In this document: piece by piece, positions 34,517-43,279 of the stretch
Numbering within the stretch: the stretch's first letter is position 1
How the letters are laid out: the number at the start of each line of letters is the position of its first letter
Source of the DNA: Pleionea litopenaei
Lineage (GTDB): Bacteria; Pseudomonadota; Gammaproteobacteria; Enterobacterales; Kangiellaceae
NCBI RefSeq assembly: GCF_031198435.1
Contig: NZ_CP133548.1
Location: forward strand, 3,754,001 to 3,818,000
DNA length: 64,000 nt
Direction: 5' to 3'
Notes under the pieces: generated by a model
The model's input: the letters and a program-made list of their open reading frames with translations, nothing else
Told to the model about the DNA's origin: nothing
The model's database searches: none
Translations under genes and position numbers: made by a program

Positions 34517-34987
34517 ATGAAAACTGCCAGCCAATGGTTCAGCGAGTATGGTGAAAGTCATCAAAATCGTACCAATAAGTTAATACATTGGATCTGCGTT
34601 CCGGCTATTTTTTGGAGCGTTTGTATGATGTTGTGGTCGCTACCAGTACCGCAGTTTATGCAGGTGTCACCGTGGGTGAATTGGACAACGGTGTTACTTG
34701 CCGTATTCATGTTGTTTTATTTTGTGATTTCATGGTCGATTGGCATAGGCATGTTGGCCGTTGCAGCATTAACCACTTGGCTTTGTCAGCTTACCGCAAG
34801 CGCGACCCCTTGGGCAGCGTGGCAAGTGGGATTAGCCGTTTTCGTGGTGGCATGGATTGGGCAATTTATCGGTCATCATATTGAGGGAAAAAAGCCGTCC
34901 TTTTTTAAAGATATGTTTTATCTACTTGTGGGGCCCGCGTGGCTTCTGGGTTTTGTTTATCGAAAGTTAGGTATTAAATTTGCGTAA
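34517..34987 (+). CDS. Mpo1/DUF962-like membrane protein
   Basis: The 156-residue protein of four helices has the DUF962 layout. WFSEYGESHQNRTNKLIHWICVP carries the first His pair and GQFIGHHIEGKKPSFFKD the second, the His residues that bind Fe in yeast Mpo1, a 2-hydroxy fatty acid dioxygenase. The bacterial members' role is not established but should be lipid alpha-oxidation or the like at the inner membrane. It is a single gene with 94 bp before the DUF819 gene. Confidence 0.9.
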   Translation: MKTASQWFSEYGESHQNRTNKLIHWICVPAIFWSVCMMLWSLPVPQFMQVSPWVNWTTVLLAVFMLFYFVISWSIGIGMLAVAALTTWLCQLTASATPWAAWQVGLAVFVVAWIGQFIGHHIEGKKPSFFKDMFYLLVGPAWLLGFVYRKLGIKFA

Positions 34988-35081
34988 GAGTTTTTCGTTA
35001 TTTCGTCAACATCAACATCAGTTTCAAAAGTAGTATTAGCGCAGCGCGCTAGTGTTTAAAAACCAATAAAAAGAAGACGCT

Positions 35082-36344
35082 ATGGTTGCAGATGGTTCAG
35101 CTCCACTTATCACCAGTGATGGTGTTGTTATTGGTATCTTGGCTCTAAGTCTTGGCTTCGTTTTTTATACCTCAAATAGTTCAAATCGCTATTGCCAAGG
35201 TTTTTATAAGTATGTACCAGCATTGTTGCTTTGCTATTTAATTCCATCACTGTTCAATTCGTTTGGCATTATCTCCGGCGATAGCTCAAACATTTATTAT
35301 GTAGTCTCGCGATTTTTATTACCCGCAAGTCTGGTGCTTCTAACGCTCAGCATCGACCTCGATAAAATTCGCAAACTTGGTCCTAAAGCGGTAATTATGT
35401 TTTTAACCGGAACATTGGGCATTGTGATTGGAGGACCCTTGGCGATATTAATCGTATCGGTCGTAAGTCCTGAAACGGTGGGTGGTGCTCATCCAAATGA
35501 AATTTGGCGTGGGCTAACAACCATTGCGGGCAGTTGGATTGGCGGTGGCGCTAATCAAGTTGCCATGTATGAAATATGGAAAGTCCCGAGTGATATGTAT
35601 TCATCGATGCTCGCGGTCGATATTATTGTCGCCAATATCTGGATGGCGGTTTTACTAGTGATGGCGGGCAATGCCAAAGAGCTGGATAAAAAGCGCGGTG
35701 CCGATGCCTCTGCCATCGATGACGTTCGTCGACAGGTTGAGCATTTTCATCGAGAGCACGCACGCATTCCTGTGTTAAACGACTTTATGTTAATGCTTGC
35801 CCTTGCGTTAGGTGCGACTGGCTTAGCGCATTTTGGCGCTGACTTAATTGCCCCGTGGGTCGGCCAAAACTTTCCTAGTTTAGCCAGGTTCAGTTTGACC
35901 AGTCAGTTCTTTTGGATAATTGTTATTGCGACAACGGTAGGACTGATAGCTTCATTTACCCCGGCTCGTCATCTCGAGGCGGCGGGCGCATCCAAAGTCG
36001 GCTCCATTTTTATTTATATTTTGGTGGCGTCGATTGGTATGAAAATGGACCTCACAGCGGTGGCTAAATTCTGGGACATCTTTATTGTTGGTATTATTTG
36101 GATTTCGATTCATGCTGGGTTGTTATTGTTGGTTGCAAAACTGATCAAAGCACCAACCTTTTTTATCGCGGTAGGGAGCCAAGCGAATGTTGGCGGAGCC
36201 GCTTCAGCGCCGGTCGTCGCATCCGCTTTTCACCCGGCACTTGCGCCGGTTGGTGTATTATTGGCCGTTTTTGGTTATGCATTAGGTACTTATGCAGCTT
36301 GGATATGTGGTGTTTTAATGCAAATGGCTGCGCCAGTGACCTAA
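35082..36344 (+). CDS. DUF819 family membrane protein (YjcL-like)
   Basis: The protein has 420 residues and about 11 helices. It follows DUF819 (YjcL) in TIAGSWIGGGANQVAMYE and in the repeat-like AVGSQANVGGAASAPVVASAFHP near the C-terminus; these two glycine-rich crossings suggest an inverted-repeat transporter. Between the halves lies a cytosolic linker rich in charge (about 200-230). The substrate is not known, and similar genes sit near dipeptidase genes in some bacteria. The neighbours here give no hint. Confidence 0.88.
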   Translation: MVADGSAPLITSDGVVIGILALSLGFVFYTSNSSNRYCQGFYKYVPALLLCYLIPSLFNSFGIISGDSSNIYYVVSRFLLPASLVLLTLSIDLDKIRKLGPKAVIMFLTGTLGIVIGGPLAILIVSVVSPETVGGAHPNEIWRGLTTIAGSWIGGGANQVAMYEIWKVPSDMYSSMLAVDIIVANIWMAVLLVMAGNAKELDKKRGADASAIDDVRRQVEHFHREHARIPVLNDFMLMLALALGATGLAHFGADLIAPWVGQNFPSLARFSLTSQFFWIIVIATTVGLIASFTPARHLEAAGASKVGSIFIYILVASIGMKMDLTAVAKFWDIFIVGIIWISIHAGLLLLVAKLIKAPTFFIAVGSQANVGGAASAPVVASAFHPALAPVGVLLAVFGYALGTYAAWICGVLMQMAAPVT

Positions 36345-36438
36345 AATAGGTTAGAATCCTTTTAAAATTTAGAATAGTCACGTATCAGTTGAGATGGGTG
36401 GTTCACTGATTTAAGTCCCTGACAGAGGAAGTAAACGG

Positions 36439-37626
36439 ATGTTAAAGCTGCAGTTCAGAGATAAGTCTCGGCCAGATATGTGGCTGGTGGATTCTCTGAT
36501 TTCTATTGGTAGCGACCCTTCTAATACCATTGTCATTGCATCCGACAAGGTAGCGCCGCAGCACGCGGAGCTCAGAATTAACGATAACGTTATTGAGTTT
36601 GCTCACCTTGCGCCCACTAAAAGCTCCTTTGTTAATGGCTCGCTGATCGCCAGTACGATTCAAGTGAAAGCTTGGGATGTCATTCTTATTGGTGAAACGG
36701 AGTTGGAGCTGGTCGACCCGTTGTTAGGTCGTTCACCACGAGCACCAGTACCCGCGAAGAAAACACAAGTTCGAGAGTCGTTGAGTGATTGGCTGATTCA
36801 AGCACAAACCGCGCCGTTCTCAGGACAACTATTTCCAGTTAACCATCCTTTGACCATCGGTCGAGACACGCAATGTGATATTGCCATTCCAATGCCGCAT
36901 ATTTCGAGGAAACACGCCGAAGTATTTTTAGAGCAGGGTGTGTTAAAAGTGCGAGACTTAGGGTCCGCTAATGGCACTTTTATCAATGGTGAAAAACTAG
37001 CTCAAGCTGAGTTAGTTAATGGTGATGAAGTAAGAGTGGATGAGTTCTGCTTTAAAGTTATTTTTGCAGGTGAAGCCAGCGAGAAGCAGCAGGCTGCATT
37101 TCATACATCCATTAGAGACACCAAAGAGAAAGTCAAAGAAGCGAAACGACACACTCCGAAATATCCGACGCCACCAGAAATTAATGCTCAAACGTTAGAT
37201 ATTCCCATAGAGAAAGCTTTCTTTCATGGTAAATCGAAAAGTATTCGTGGCAAAGTGTACGAAGTTGAGTCAAGTGGCTCTCCGATTGGTCGAATGCTAG
37301 GGCATCACTTATCTCGCGATGATAGCAGCGTGTCAGCTCGGCATGTTGAAATTTACAAGAATGGACGTTTTTGGAACATTAAAAATAATGGAGCCGCTAA
37401 CGGACTTTTGGTGAATGGCCGAATGACCACTCGAGCTACTTTGGTTGAGGGTGATGAAGTGCGCATTGGTGGAATGGATTTAATTTTCCAATGTGAGGGT
37501 AAGACTCCTAAGTCTTATCATTTTAAGTCGCCAGAGAAGGAGTTTGACTTAGGCAAAGTGGCTGTTGGCGTTGCGGTCGTCGGCGTCGGTATTATTTTGG
37601 TATTGGCGTTTTTTAGTGCCTCATAG
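36439..37626 (+). CDS. Triple FHA-domain protein with C-terminal membrane anchor
   Basis: The product of 395 residues contains three forkhead-associated folds. FHA1 (about 15-95) is degenerate: SIGSDPSN lacks the phospho-binding Arg and the motif reads APQHAEL. FHA2 (about 130-205) is canonical: TIGRDTQCDIAI, PHISRKHAEV, GSANGTFING. FHA3 (about 280-355) has SSVSARHVEI and GAANGLLVNGR. A single helix anchors the C-terminus (about 372-392), so the FHA domains face the cytosol. FHA domains bind phosphothreonine. The gene ends 33 bp from a convergent Ser/Thr kinase, the obvious partner. GAGGAAG precedes the ATG. Confidence 0.9.
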   Translation: MLKLQFRDKSRPDMWLVDSLISIGSDPSNTIVIASDKVAPQHAELRINDNVIEFAHLAPTKSSFVNGSLIASTIQVKAWDVILIGETELELVDPLLGRSPRAPVPAKKTQVRESLSDWLIQAQTAPFSGQLFPVNHPLTIGRDTQCDIAIPMPHISRKHAEVFLEQGVLKVRDLGSANGTFINGEKLAQAELVNGDEVRVDEFCFKVIFAGEASEKQQAAFHTSIRDTKEKVKEAKRHTPKYPTPPEINAQTLDIPIEKAFFHGKSKSIRGKVYEVESSGSPIGRMLGHHLSRDDSSVSARHVEIYKNGRFWNIKNNGAANGLLVNGRMTTRATLVEGDEVRIGGMDLIFQCEGKTPKSYHFKSPEKEFDLGKVAVGVAVVGVGIILVLAFFSAS

Positions 37627-37659
37627 CAACGCGTTTATTTGTAAGTCGTCGTTTAGTGG

Positions 37660-39405
37660 TCACAGGTTAGAAGCCCACCAAAGCAATAGCTCCTTTAGTA
37701 TTTTATGAATTTCTTGTTTAACGTCGGGCAAAAACCAGTAGATTTGACTGTAAGTAAACACAGCAGCGAAGACGATGGTCCAATAAACTCGATTCAGCAC
37801 TCCCCAGAACCCTAATGCCGCTGGTTTTTGATAGTTGGAGAACAGCGCGCGACGAGGACGGATACGACGAGCGTTACCCGGTGAGTTGCGAAGTTGTTTC
37901 AATTGCGCCAAGGCTTCACTGCTACTGGCTGGCCGATAGTCAGGATCGAGGGCCAGTAGTTTCAATAGGAGCTGCTGCAAATCTTTTGGCAGTTTTGAGT
38001 ACTCTTCAGTCCAGGTGATTTGCCCATTTTTCCAAGCAATGGGAGCCCCTGTTAACATGTGATAAAACACCGCGCCTATGGCAAATAAATCCAGAGTATT
38101 GGCGGCTGGCTCAGGCTTTTGGGGAAGGTACCAATTGCTGGGTTGCTCGTCTTGAAGGTAATGCTCTCGATATCCAAAGTCACTTAACTTAACGTCATTT
38201 TGTTGCGAAAATAAAATATTAGACGGTCGAATATTCCCATGAATAATTCGGTTTTTATGGGCAAACTCTAAGGCTTCTAAGAGCTTTTCTGCGATGGGGT
38301 AAAAGTCTTCGAGAGAAAATGGTTGAATCAGTCGATCTGCAAGCGACCCTCCATCTAAATATTCCATGACCACAATAAAAGCTCTTTGATTGCTAGCCGT
38401 GCCAAGTATATTGATAATGTTTGAATGCTTCAGTGAGGCGAGAAGTTTCGCTTCTTTTAGTCCGCTGGTGTCATTGATTCGCTTTTTGATGACCATGAGT
38501 TCGGAACTGTTTTTTCGCTCATACAAATAAACCGAGCCAAACTCATTTTCATTGAAAACTTCTAACAGAGTGAAGTTTTTATTCAGCGCTGCGACATCTT
38601 TTTCAGCGGCTTGTTTTTGAGAAGCTGCTAAGTGCGCTCCTTTAATAATATGCAGACACTGCTTTTCGATAACCGCTGCAGCGGTTGGGCGTTGCTCAGG
38701 CTTATCGGCTAGGCATTGTGCAATGATCGGCTTTATGGGTTTTGGAATGTCGGCTTTTTCAAGTGTGGTTAGTGTTAATGGTTGGGTGAAATCTTCGCTA
38801 AACACTTCGAGCATCAAGGCACCGAGTGCGTAAATATCGCTTAATATACTCGCGTTATAGGCGCTTGTTTTAACTTCGGGAGCCATGTAGCGATCGGTAC
38901 CTAAGACTTTATCCGAGCCGGTGGCGTTAAATCGTTCATCGGCAAATAATGCAGCGATTCCAAAGTCTAGAATACGAGCATTGTTTTCTTCGTCGATAAT
39001 AATATTCGCTGGCTTGATGTCACGGTGAACGATCCCGTTGCGATGAGCAAAAGAGAGTCCCCGGCAAATTTGAATGATGTAGTTGAGTTTTTGTGTGGCG
39101 GATACTGACTGTTCTTGCACTACGTCGTGTAAGGTGGTGCCTGCCACATATTCCATAACAAAGTAAGGTTTGCCCGATTGAGTGACACCCTTGTCGATAA
39201 CATGAATGATCTTAGGATGATTTAAGCGAGCAACGATTAACGATTCATTTTCGAAAAGCTTTTTCGCAGTCGGGTGGTTTAATAGTTGTTCAGAGAGAAA
39301 CTTGATCGCGACCTGACGATTTAAAGATAATTGCTCGGCCAAGTAAACCTCGGACATGCCTCCTTCACCAATTTGTCGATCCAGTCGATAGCCAGCAATT
39401 TCCAT
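37660..39405 (-). CDS. Ser/Thr protein kinase with tandem kinase and pseudokinase domains
   Basis: This 581-residue protein has two Hanks-type kinase folds. Domain 1 (about 5-265) is complete: GEGGMSEVYLA, VAIKF, HRDIKPANI, LDFGIA and a GTDRYMAPE activation segment. Domain 2 (about 280-515) keeps the Lys in VIKK, a helix-C Glu and SDFGY, but its glycine loop is poor (NENEFGSVY) and the catalytic loop reads HGNIRPSNI, so the catalytic Asp is Asn. It should be a pseudokinase, possibly regulating domain 1. A transmembrane helix (about 540-560) and a short tail end the protein. It is convergent with the triple-FHA gene, its likely substrate or reader. Confidence 0.92.
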   Translation of the reverse strand: MEIAGYRLDRQIGEGGMSEVYLAEQLSLNRQVAIKFLSEQLLNHPTAKKLFENESLIVARLNHPKIIHVIDKGVTQSGKPYFVMEYVAGTTLHDVVQEQSVSATQKLNYIIQICRGLSFAHRNGIVHRDIKPANIIIDEENNARILDFGIAALFADERFNATGSDKVLGTDRYMAPEVKTSAYNASILSDIYALGALMLEVFSEDFTQPLTLTTLEKADIPKPIKPIIAQCLADKPEQRPTAAAVIEKQCLHIIKGAHLAASQKQAAEKDVAALNKNFTLLEVFNENEFGSVYLYERKNSSELMVIKKRINDTSGLKEAKLLASLKHSNIINILGTASNQRAFIVVMEYLDGGSLADRLIQPFSLEDFYPIAEKLLEALEFAHKNRIIHGNIRPSNILFSQQNDVKLSDFGYREHYLQDEQPSNWYLPQKPEPAANTLDLFAIGAVFYHMLTGAPIAWKNGQITWTEEYSKLPKDLQQLLLKLLALDPDYRPASSSEALAQLKQLRNSPGNARRIRPRRALFSNYQKPAALGFWGVLNRVYWTIVFAAVFTYSQIYWFLPDVKQEIHKILKELLLWWASNL

Positions 39406-39559
39406 AAGCGATGGTTATTTTGTTTATTATGCTTATAGTCTAGACAATATTTTCAAAGTTCCCCAAATTTGAAATTCGTTGAGTAGGGTATTCAAGCGAG
39501 ACCATCGAGCAATAAAGAGCATCGCTTTTCTCCCTATAGCATCGTGAAAAGCTCCAGAC

Positions 39560-40486
39560 TTATTGCTTCGGTAAGAAGTTTTCCGCAAGCATGCAGCGCA
39601 AACTTCCACCGCCCACTTGCTCAATCGTTGGGATCGAACAGATGACGGGCTCTCCAAACTGTTCGAGTTGGCGGCGTTGCGACAACGTAAACCCTTTGTA
39701 TGCAGATTCCGACATAAGGATTAATGGATCGCCTTTAATATTAATCACTTCAATGATGTTGGCGCAAAAGTGAGACTCGCATTGTTCAAAACTAATATCG
39801 ATTAGCTTTTTATTACTGGCAAGCAATTCATTAAGCACCAGCTGCTTCGAGTCGGAGGTGATGCTCTGCTGGCATACAACGGCAAATTGCTTTCCTACGC
39901 TCATCATCACATTAGTATGGTAAATCGGCTGATCATGCTGACTGAGCGCCTCGAAAGCTATCGGTGAATAATCCAGAAAGTCGCTAACGGCCAATAAAGA
40001 TTTGTGTTCACAGCGCTCCGATAAAGCGGCGTACACCAGCTTATTGAGATGGTCAAACACCATAGCGCCGGTCCCTTCTAAGGTGCCATTGCAAATGCGG
40101 TCCATTGGAGTGATGGATTGGAATTGAAATCCACTGGTATGAAGCAGTCGTGTTAGCTTATCAGGGCAAACCTCTTGTTGGCGATTTGGGGTTTTCATGG
40201 AATATAAAACCAGTTGGCCATCAGGATGTGTTGTGAACCAATTGTTTGGGAACACCGCGTCAGGAAGCTCAGTCTCTGCAGCGTGTTCAAGGATTGAAAT
40301 GGTTAATCCTTTACTCTCTAATTCAGTGACGGCAGCATCAAACTCGGCGAGAGCAAGTTGGGTGACTGCTTGCGCATTGGCTTTGGGTTTGTGTTGAAAC
40401 TCATTGTCGGCACCGGTCTGAGTATTGAAGCCAAACGATGTTGGACGGCACATGATGAGTGAACTGGTAACGTGTGGGTGACTCAT
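39560..40486 (-). CDS. ctlX: Arginine deiminase-related hydrolase (citrulline utilization, CtlX-like)
   Basis: The best start is ATG 40486, eight bases after AGG; the ATG at 40492 is too close to it. The 308-residue protein has the pentein fold of DDAH and arginine deiminase: AVFPNNWFTTH, GTLEGTGAMVFDH (catalytic Glu), the HTNVMMSVG His, and GGGSLRCMLAENF with the nucleophilic Cys. The pattern is that of the CtlX group, tied to citrulline utilisation. It would hydrolyse a ureido or guanidino amino acid in the cytosol. It is a single gene, upstream of the kinase on the same strand with a gap of 154 bp. Confidence 0.85.
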   Translation of the reverse strand: MSHPHVTSSLIMCRPTSFGFNTQTGADNEFQHKPKANAQAVTQLALAEFDAAVTELESKGLTISILEHAAETELPDAVFPNNWFTTHPDGQLVLYSMKTPNRQQEVCPDKLTRLLHTSGFQFQSITPMDRICNGTLEGTGAMVFDHLNKLVYAALSERCEHKSLLAVSDFLDYSPIAFEALSQHDQPIYHTNVMMSVGKQFAVVCQQSITSDSKQLVLNELLASNKKLIDISFEQCESHFCANIIEVINIKGDPLILMSESAYKGFTLSQRRQLEQFGEPVICSIPTIEQVGGGSLRCMLAENFLPKQ

Positions 40487-40823
40487 ATACATATCCTAAT
40501 GAGAAACGAGGCTGAATCTGAAGGTCGCTTTATAGCATATTTGGTAAAGCTCTAGAAATGGTTGCTCGGAAGGCAGTGAAAGTATTTTTTGGAAGCGAGC
40601 ATACTCGGTTTGTAACTGAGTGCTGTTAGAGGAAAAACTCGAGGCAAAAAAAAGGCTTACCGAGAGGTAAGCCTAATATTAGCAAAAAGTCGAGCCAGAT
40701 AGGACCAAAAGGGGTAGGAGGTGCTCTGACTGCGCTAATCAATCACTGTTGGGACAGATAAAATTTAGAGCTACTCACTCTTGGTTAGAGCTTACGCTCT
40801 CACCGGAAACTTTACTGCGATGA
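40487..40823. other. Intergenic region between ctlX-like gene and a small exported protein
   Basis: About 340 bases hold no gene that I can support. The only clear element is the intrinsic terminator at 40646-40674, serving the minus-strand gene to the right. Sequence to the right of it (40675-40823) is the long 3' untranslated stretch of that gene, and the left part is the ctlX leader. Confidence 0.5.
40646..40674 (-). terminator. Rho-independent terminator for the small exported protein gene
   Basis: Read on the minus strand, AGGCTTACC and GGTAAGCCT form a perfect 9-bp stem with a 4-nt loop, followed directly by seven T. It ends transcription about 150 bp after the stop at 40824. Confidence 0.85.
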
Positions 40824-41114
40824 TTAATCGGCCAATTTTACCAAATTGTCGAACATCAATTGCGCTTGTTCGGCCAGTATTGATTGAGTTGCTTCTGGCT
40901 TAGCAACCGTACCCAAGTAGCCTATTTTAGACGCTTGGATATTAGCTTTTACTTCGTATTGAAGTTCAACCAAAGCTTCTGCCTTTAATCGGGCGAACTG
41001 CTTTTCTAGGTTGGTTTCAAACTCAGCAGCGGGTAAACCCTGTGCTTGTGTGTTTAAGCTCACACCTGAGACAAAAATCGTTAAAAGCGTAAAAAAACTT
41101 GCAGACTGTTTCAT
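40824..41114 (-). CDS. Small exported protein of unknown function
   Basis: The start at ATG 41114 is favoured by GGAGTGAGG upstream and by the signal peptide that follows (MKQSASFFTLLTIFVSG, cleavage near NTQAQG); an earlier start at 41150 would mask it. The mature part is about 70 residues, mostly helical (FETNLEKQFARLKAEALVELQYEVKANIQAS), with no Cys. Family not recognised. The gene has its own terminator and is divergent from the LysR regulator. Confidence 0.65.
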   Translation of the reverse strand: MKQSASFFTLLTIFVSGVSLNTQAQGLPAAEFETNLEKQFARLKAEALVELQYEVKANIQASKIGYLGTVAKPEATQSILAEQAQLMFDNLVKLAD

Positions 41115-41363
41115 GGCTTTAAACCTCACTCCGTCGAATGTTCGGATCATTGCGCTAACAAATACCTAAAAACCTTTACCCTTATTTTCTTGGTTGCCTC
41201 GCATCAATGAGGTCCAAGGGTCGGCGATCTTCGGTCTTTTTCCGTTAGACCTAGCGAAGAACTATCTTGCCGTTCGGGAACGGTGAAAATAATACGGATT
41301 ATGCTGCAATGCTTCAAACGATCATTTATAATGTTTCGCATTAGAAAAACTAATGGAAAAAAC

Positions 41364-42272
41364 ATGGCCCGTCGATTACCTCCTTTAAACAGTTTACGAG
41401 CTTTTGAGGCCGCTGCTCGGCATCTTTCTTTTACCCGTGCTGCCGATGAATTATTCGTGACCCAAGCGGCCGTTTCTCATCAGATAAAAGGGCTCGAAGA
41501 TTTTCTTGGAGTACAGTTATTTATAAGGAAGAACCGTAAGTTAATGCTTACTGACCACGGGCAAAATTACTGGCCTAAAATACGCGATATCTTTGAAAAA
41601 TTAGCCGTTGCGACAGAGCAACTTAAAGCCCAAGGTGCGGCCGGGGCATTAAACATCAGTGTGGTCCCAACCTTTGCCATCGTCTGGTTGGTTCCTAGAT
41701 TATCTCGCTTTAATTATCTTTATCCTGATATCGAGGTGAGATTGAAAGCAACCGATCGCGAAGTCGATTTCTTTCAGGACGATATCGATGTCGCCATTTA
41801 CTACGAGAAAGGCGATTACCCAGGTATGAGATTTGACACCTTGTTAAACGAGTTTTTAACGCCTATGTGTTCTCCAGCTTTGCTTGATGGTGAGCGACCC
41901 TTAAGTGATCCCCAAGATCTCAAGCACCATATGCTGTTGCATGATGCTTCAACAGAAGAGTGGCGAGAATGGCTTCGTCTGGCAGGAGTAAAGGGGGTTG
42001 ATTTGCGTAAAGGACCGGTTTTTTCTCATTCTAGTATGGTTATGCAGGCCGCTATTCATGGGCAAGGGGTCGCACTTGGGCATAACGTGCTGGCTCAGCC
42101 AGAAATCGAAGCGGGACGATTAGTGTGTCCCTTCGACATTGTGCTACCCAGCGATTTTAAATACGATTTGGTGTGCCCGGAAGAGTGGGCCGAGCGGCCA
42201 AAAATTAAAGCGTTTCGCGATTGGATCATCGAAACGGTCGCTCAAGAACAGGCCTTGGAGTCACTATTCTAA
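41364..42272 (+). CDS. LysR family regulator, GcvA-like
   Basis: From ATG 41364 the 302-residue protein begins MARRLPPLNSLRAFEAAARHLSFTRAADELFVTQAAVSHQI, the winged helix typical of GcvA-type LysR regulators; an in-frame start 81 bp upstream adds unrelated residues. The effector domain follows (about 95-295: NISVVPTFAIVWLVPRLSRFNYLYPDIEVRL). GcvA controls glycine cleavage in E. coli; no gcv genes are here, so the target is unknown. It is convergent with egtD. Confidence 0.9.
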   Translation: MARRLPPLNSLRAFEAAARHLSFTRAADELFVTQAAVSHQIKGLEDFLGVQLFIRKNRKLMLTDHGQNYWPKIRDIFEKLAVATEQLKAQGAAGALNISVVPTFAIVWLVPRLSRFNYLYPDIEVRLKATDREVDFFQDDIDVAIYYEKGDYPGMRFDTLLNEFLTPMCSPALLDGERPLSDPQDLKHHMLLHDASTEEWREWLRLAGVKGVDLRKGPVFSHSSMVMQAAIHGQGVALGHNVLAQPEIEAGRLVCPFDIVLPSDFKYDLVCPEEWAERPKIKAFRDWIIETVAQEQALESLF

Positions 42273-42300
42273 CGGTAATTCTCGCACTTTTAAGGCGTAA

Positions 42301-43269
42301 TTAGCGTACTTTCAAATAGTGAATGCTGAATAGCTGCTCGGTATCCGTCCATACTTTTTCGGGATAGAAGCCCGCAAGCTTGGCTAACTGATGAAATTCT
42401 TTAACAGCGTACTTATACGAGCTCTCAGTATGAATGGTTTCGCCTTTTTGCATTCTGTAGCAGTGCTCGCCAATGCGAAAAGATTGTGAGCATTGACTAA
42501 CAAGGTGCATTTCTATGCGACCGAGAGGCTCATTATAAATGGCCGTGTGACTAAAGTTTGTTGCGTCGAGATCGGAATCTATTCGAGAATTAATGTGATG
42601 CAAAAGGTTTAAATTGAACGCCGCAGTCACTCCTTTCTTATCATTATAAGCAGCTTCCAAGCGCTGTTTATCTTTTTTCAAATCGACACCGATAAGCAAT
42701 CCGCCTTGTCGACCGACCAGTTGTGCTATTTGTTGCAATAATTTGACCGCGGCCTGAGGTTCAAAGTTACCTATACTTGAGCCGGGGAAAAATGCGTTGT
42801 AGCGGCCAGGGCCAAAATCAGGAACTTCCCAAGGTTGAGAGTAGTCGACACGATTGGCATGAACTTCGAGCCAAGGATAATCTTTTGCAAGCTGATTTGA
42901 GGATGCGATCAAATGTTCTTTGGAAATGTCCATCGGTACATAGCGACTCGGTTTGAGAGCTTCAAGCAGTATACGAATCTTTAAACTACTGCCGCTTCCA
43001 AGCTCAAATAAAATACTTTGCTCGCCCATCAATTGAGAAAAATCATTCGCGTGTTCGGTGAGTAAAGCGATTTCTGTTCGAGTCGGGTAATACTCTTCGA
43101 GTTGGCATATTTGATCGAATAACTCGGAGCCCTTTTGATCGTAGAAGTGTTTTGGCGAAAGACGTTTGGGCGTCTGGCTGAGTCCAGAATGAATTTCCTG
43201 GGCAAAGTTATCGACAATCTTATGCTGCTCGTAATAGTAAATTCGTTCTTTCTTAACCGCTTGATTCAT
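42301..43269 (-). CDS. egtD: L-histidine N-alpha-methyltransferase (ergothioneine synthesis)
   Basis: EgtD trimethylates histidine to hercynine with SAM. The 322 residues carry family marks: LSPKHFYDQKGSELFDQIC, EEYYPTRTE, LFELGSGSSLKIRILLEAL (SAM loop), YVPMDISKEHL, NAFFPGSSIGNFEP, LLIGVDLKKD and AAYNDKKGVTAAFNLNLL. It is a free-standing EgtD, not fused as in OvoA. It starts 10 bp after egtB on the same strand, so the pair is an operon. egtA and egtC are absent, which is usual when EgtB uses cysteine or takes gamma-glutamylcysteine from glutathione synthesis. Confidence 0.95.
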   Translation of the reverse strand: MNQAVKKERIYYYEQHKIVDNFAQEIHSGLSQTPKRLSPKHFYDQKGSELFDQICQLEEYYPTRTEIALLTEHANDFSQLMGEQSILFELGSGSSLKIRILLEALKPSRYVPMDISKEHLIASSNQLAKDYPWLEVHANRVDYSQPWEVPDFGPGRYNAFFPGSSIGNFEPQAAVKLLQQIAQLVGRQGGLLIGVDLKKDKQRLEAAYNDKKGVTAAFNLNLLHHINSRIDSDLDATNFSHTAIYNEPLGRIEMHLVSQCSQSFRIGEHCYRMQKGETIHTESSYKYAVKEFHQLAKLAGFYPEKVWTDTEQLFSIHYLKVR

Positions 43270-43279
43270 TTGCTTTCCT

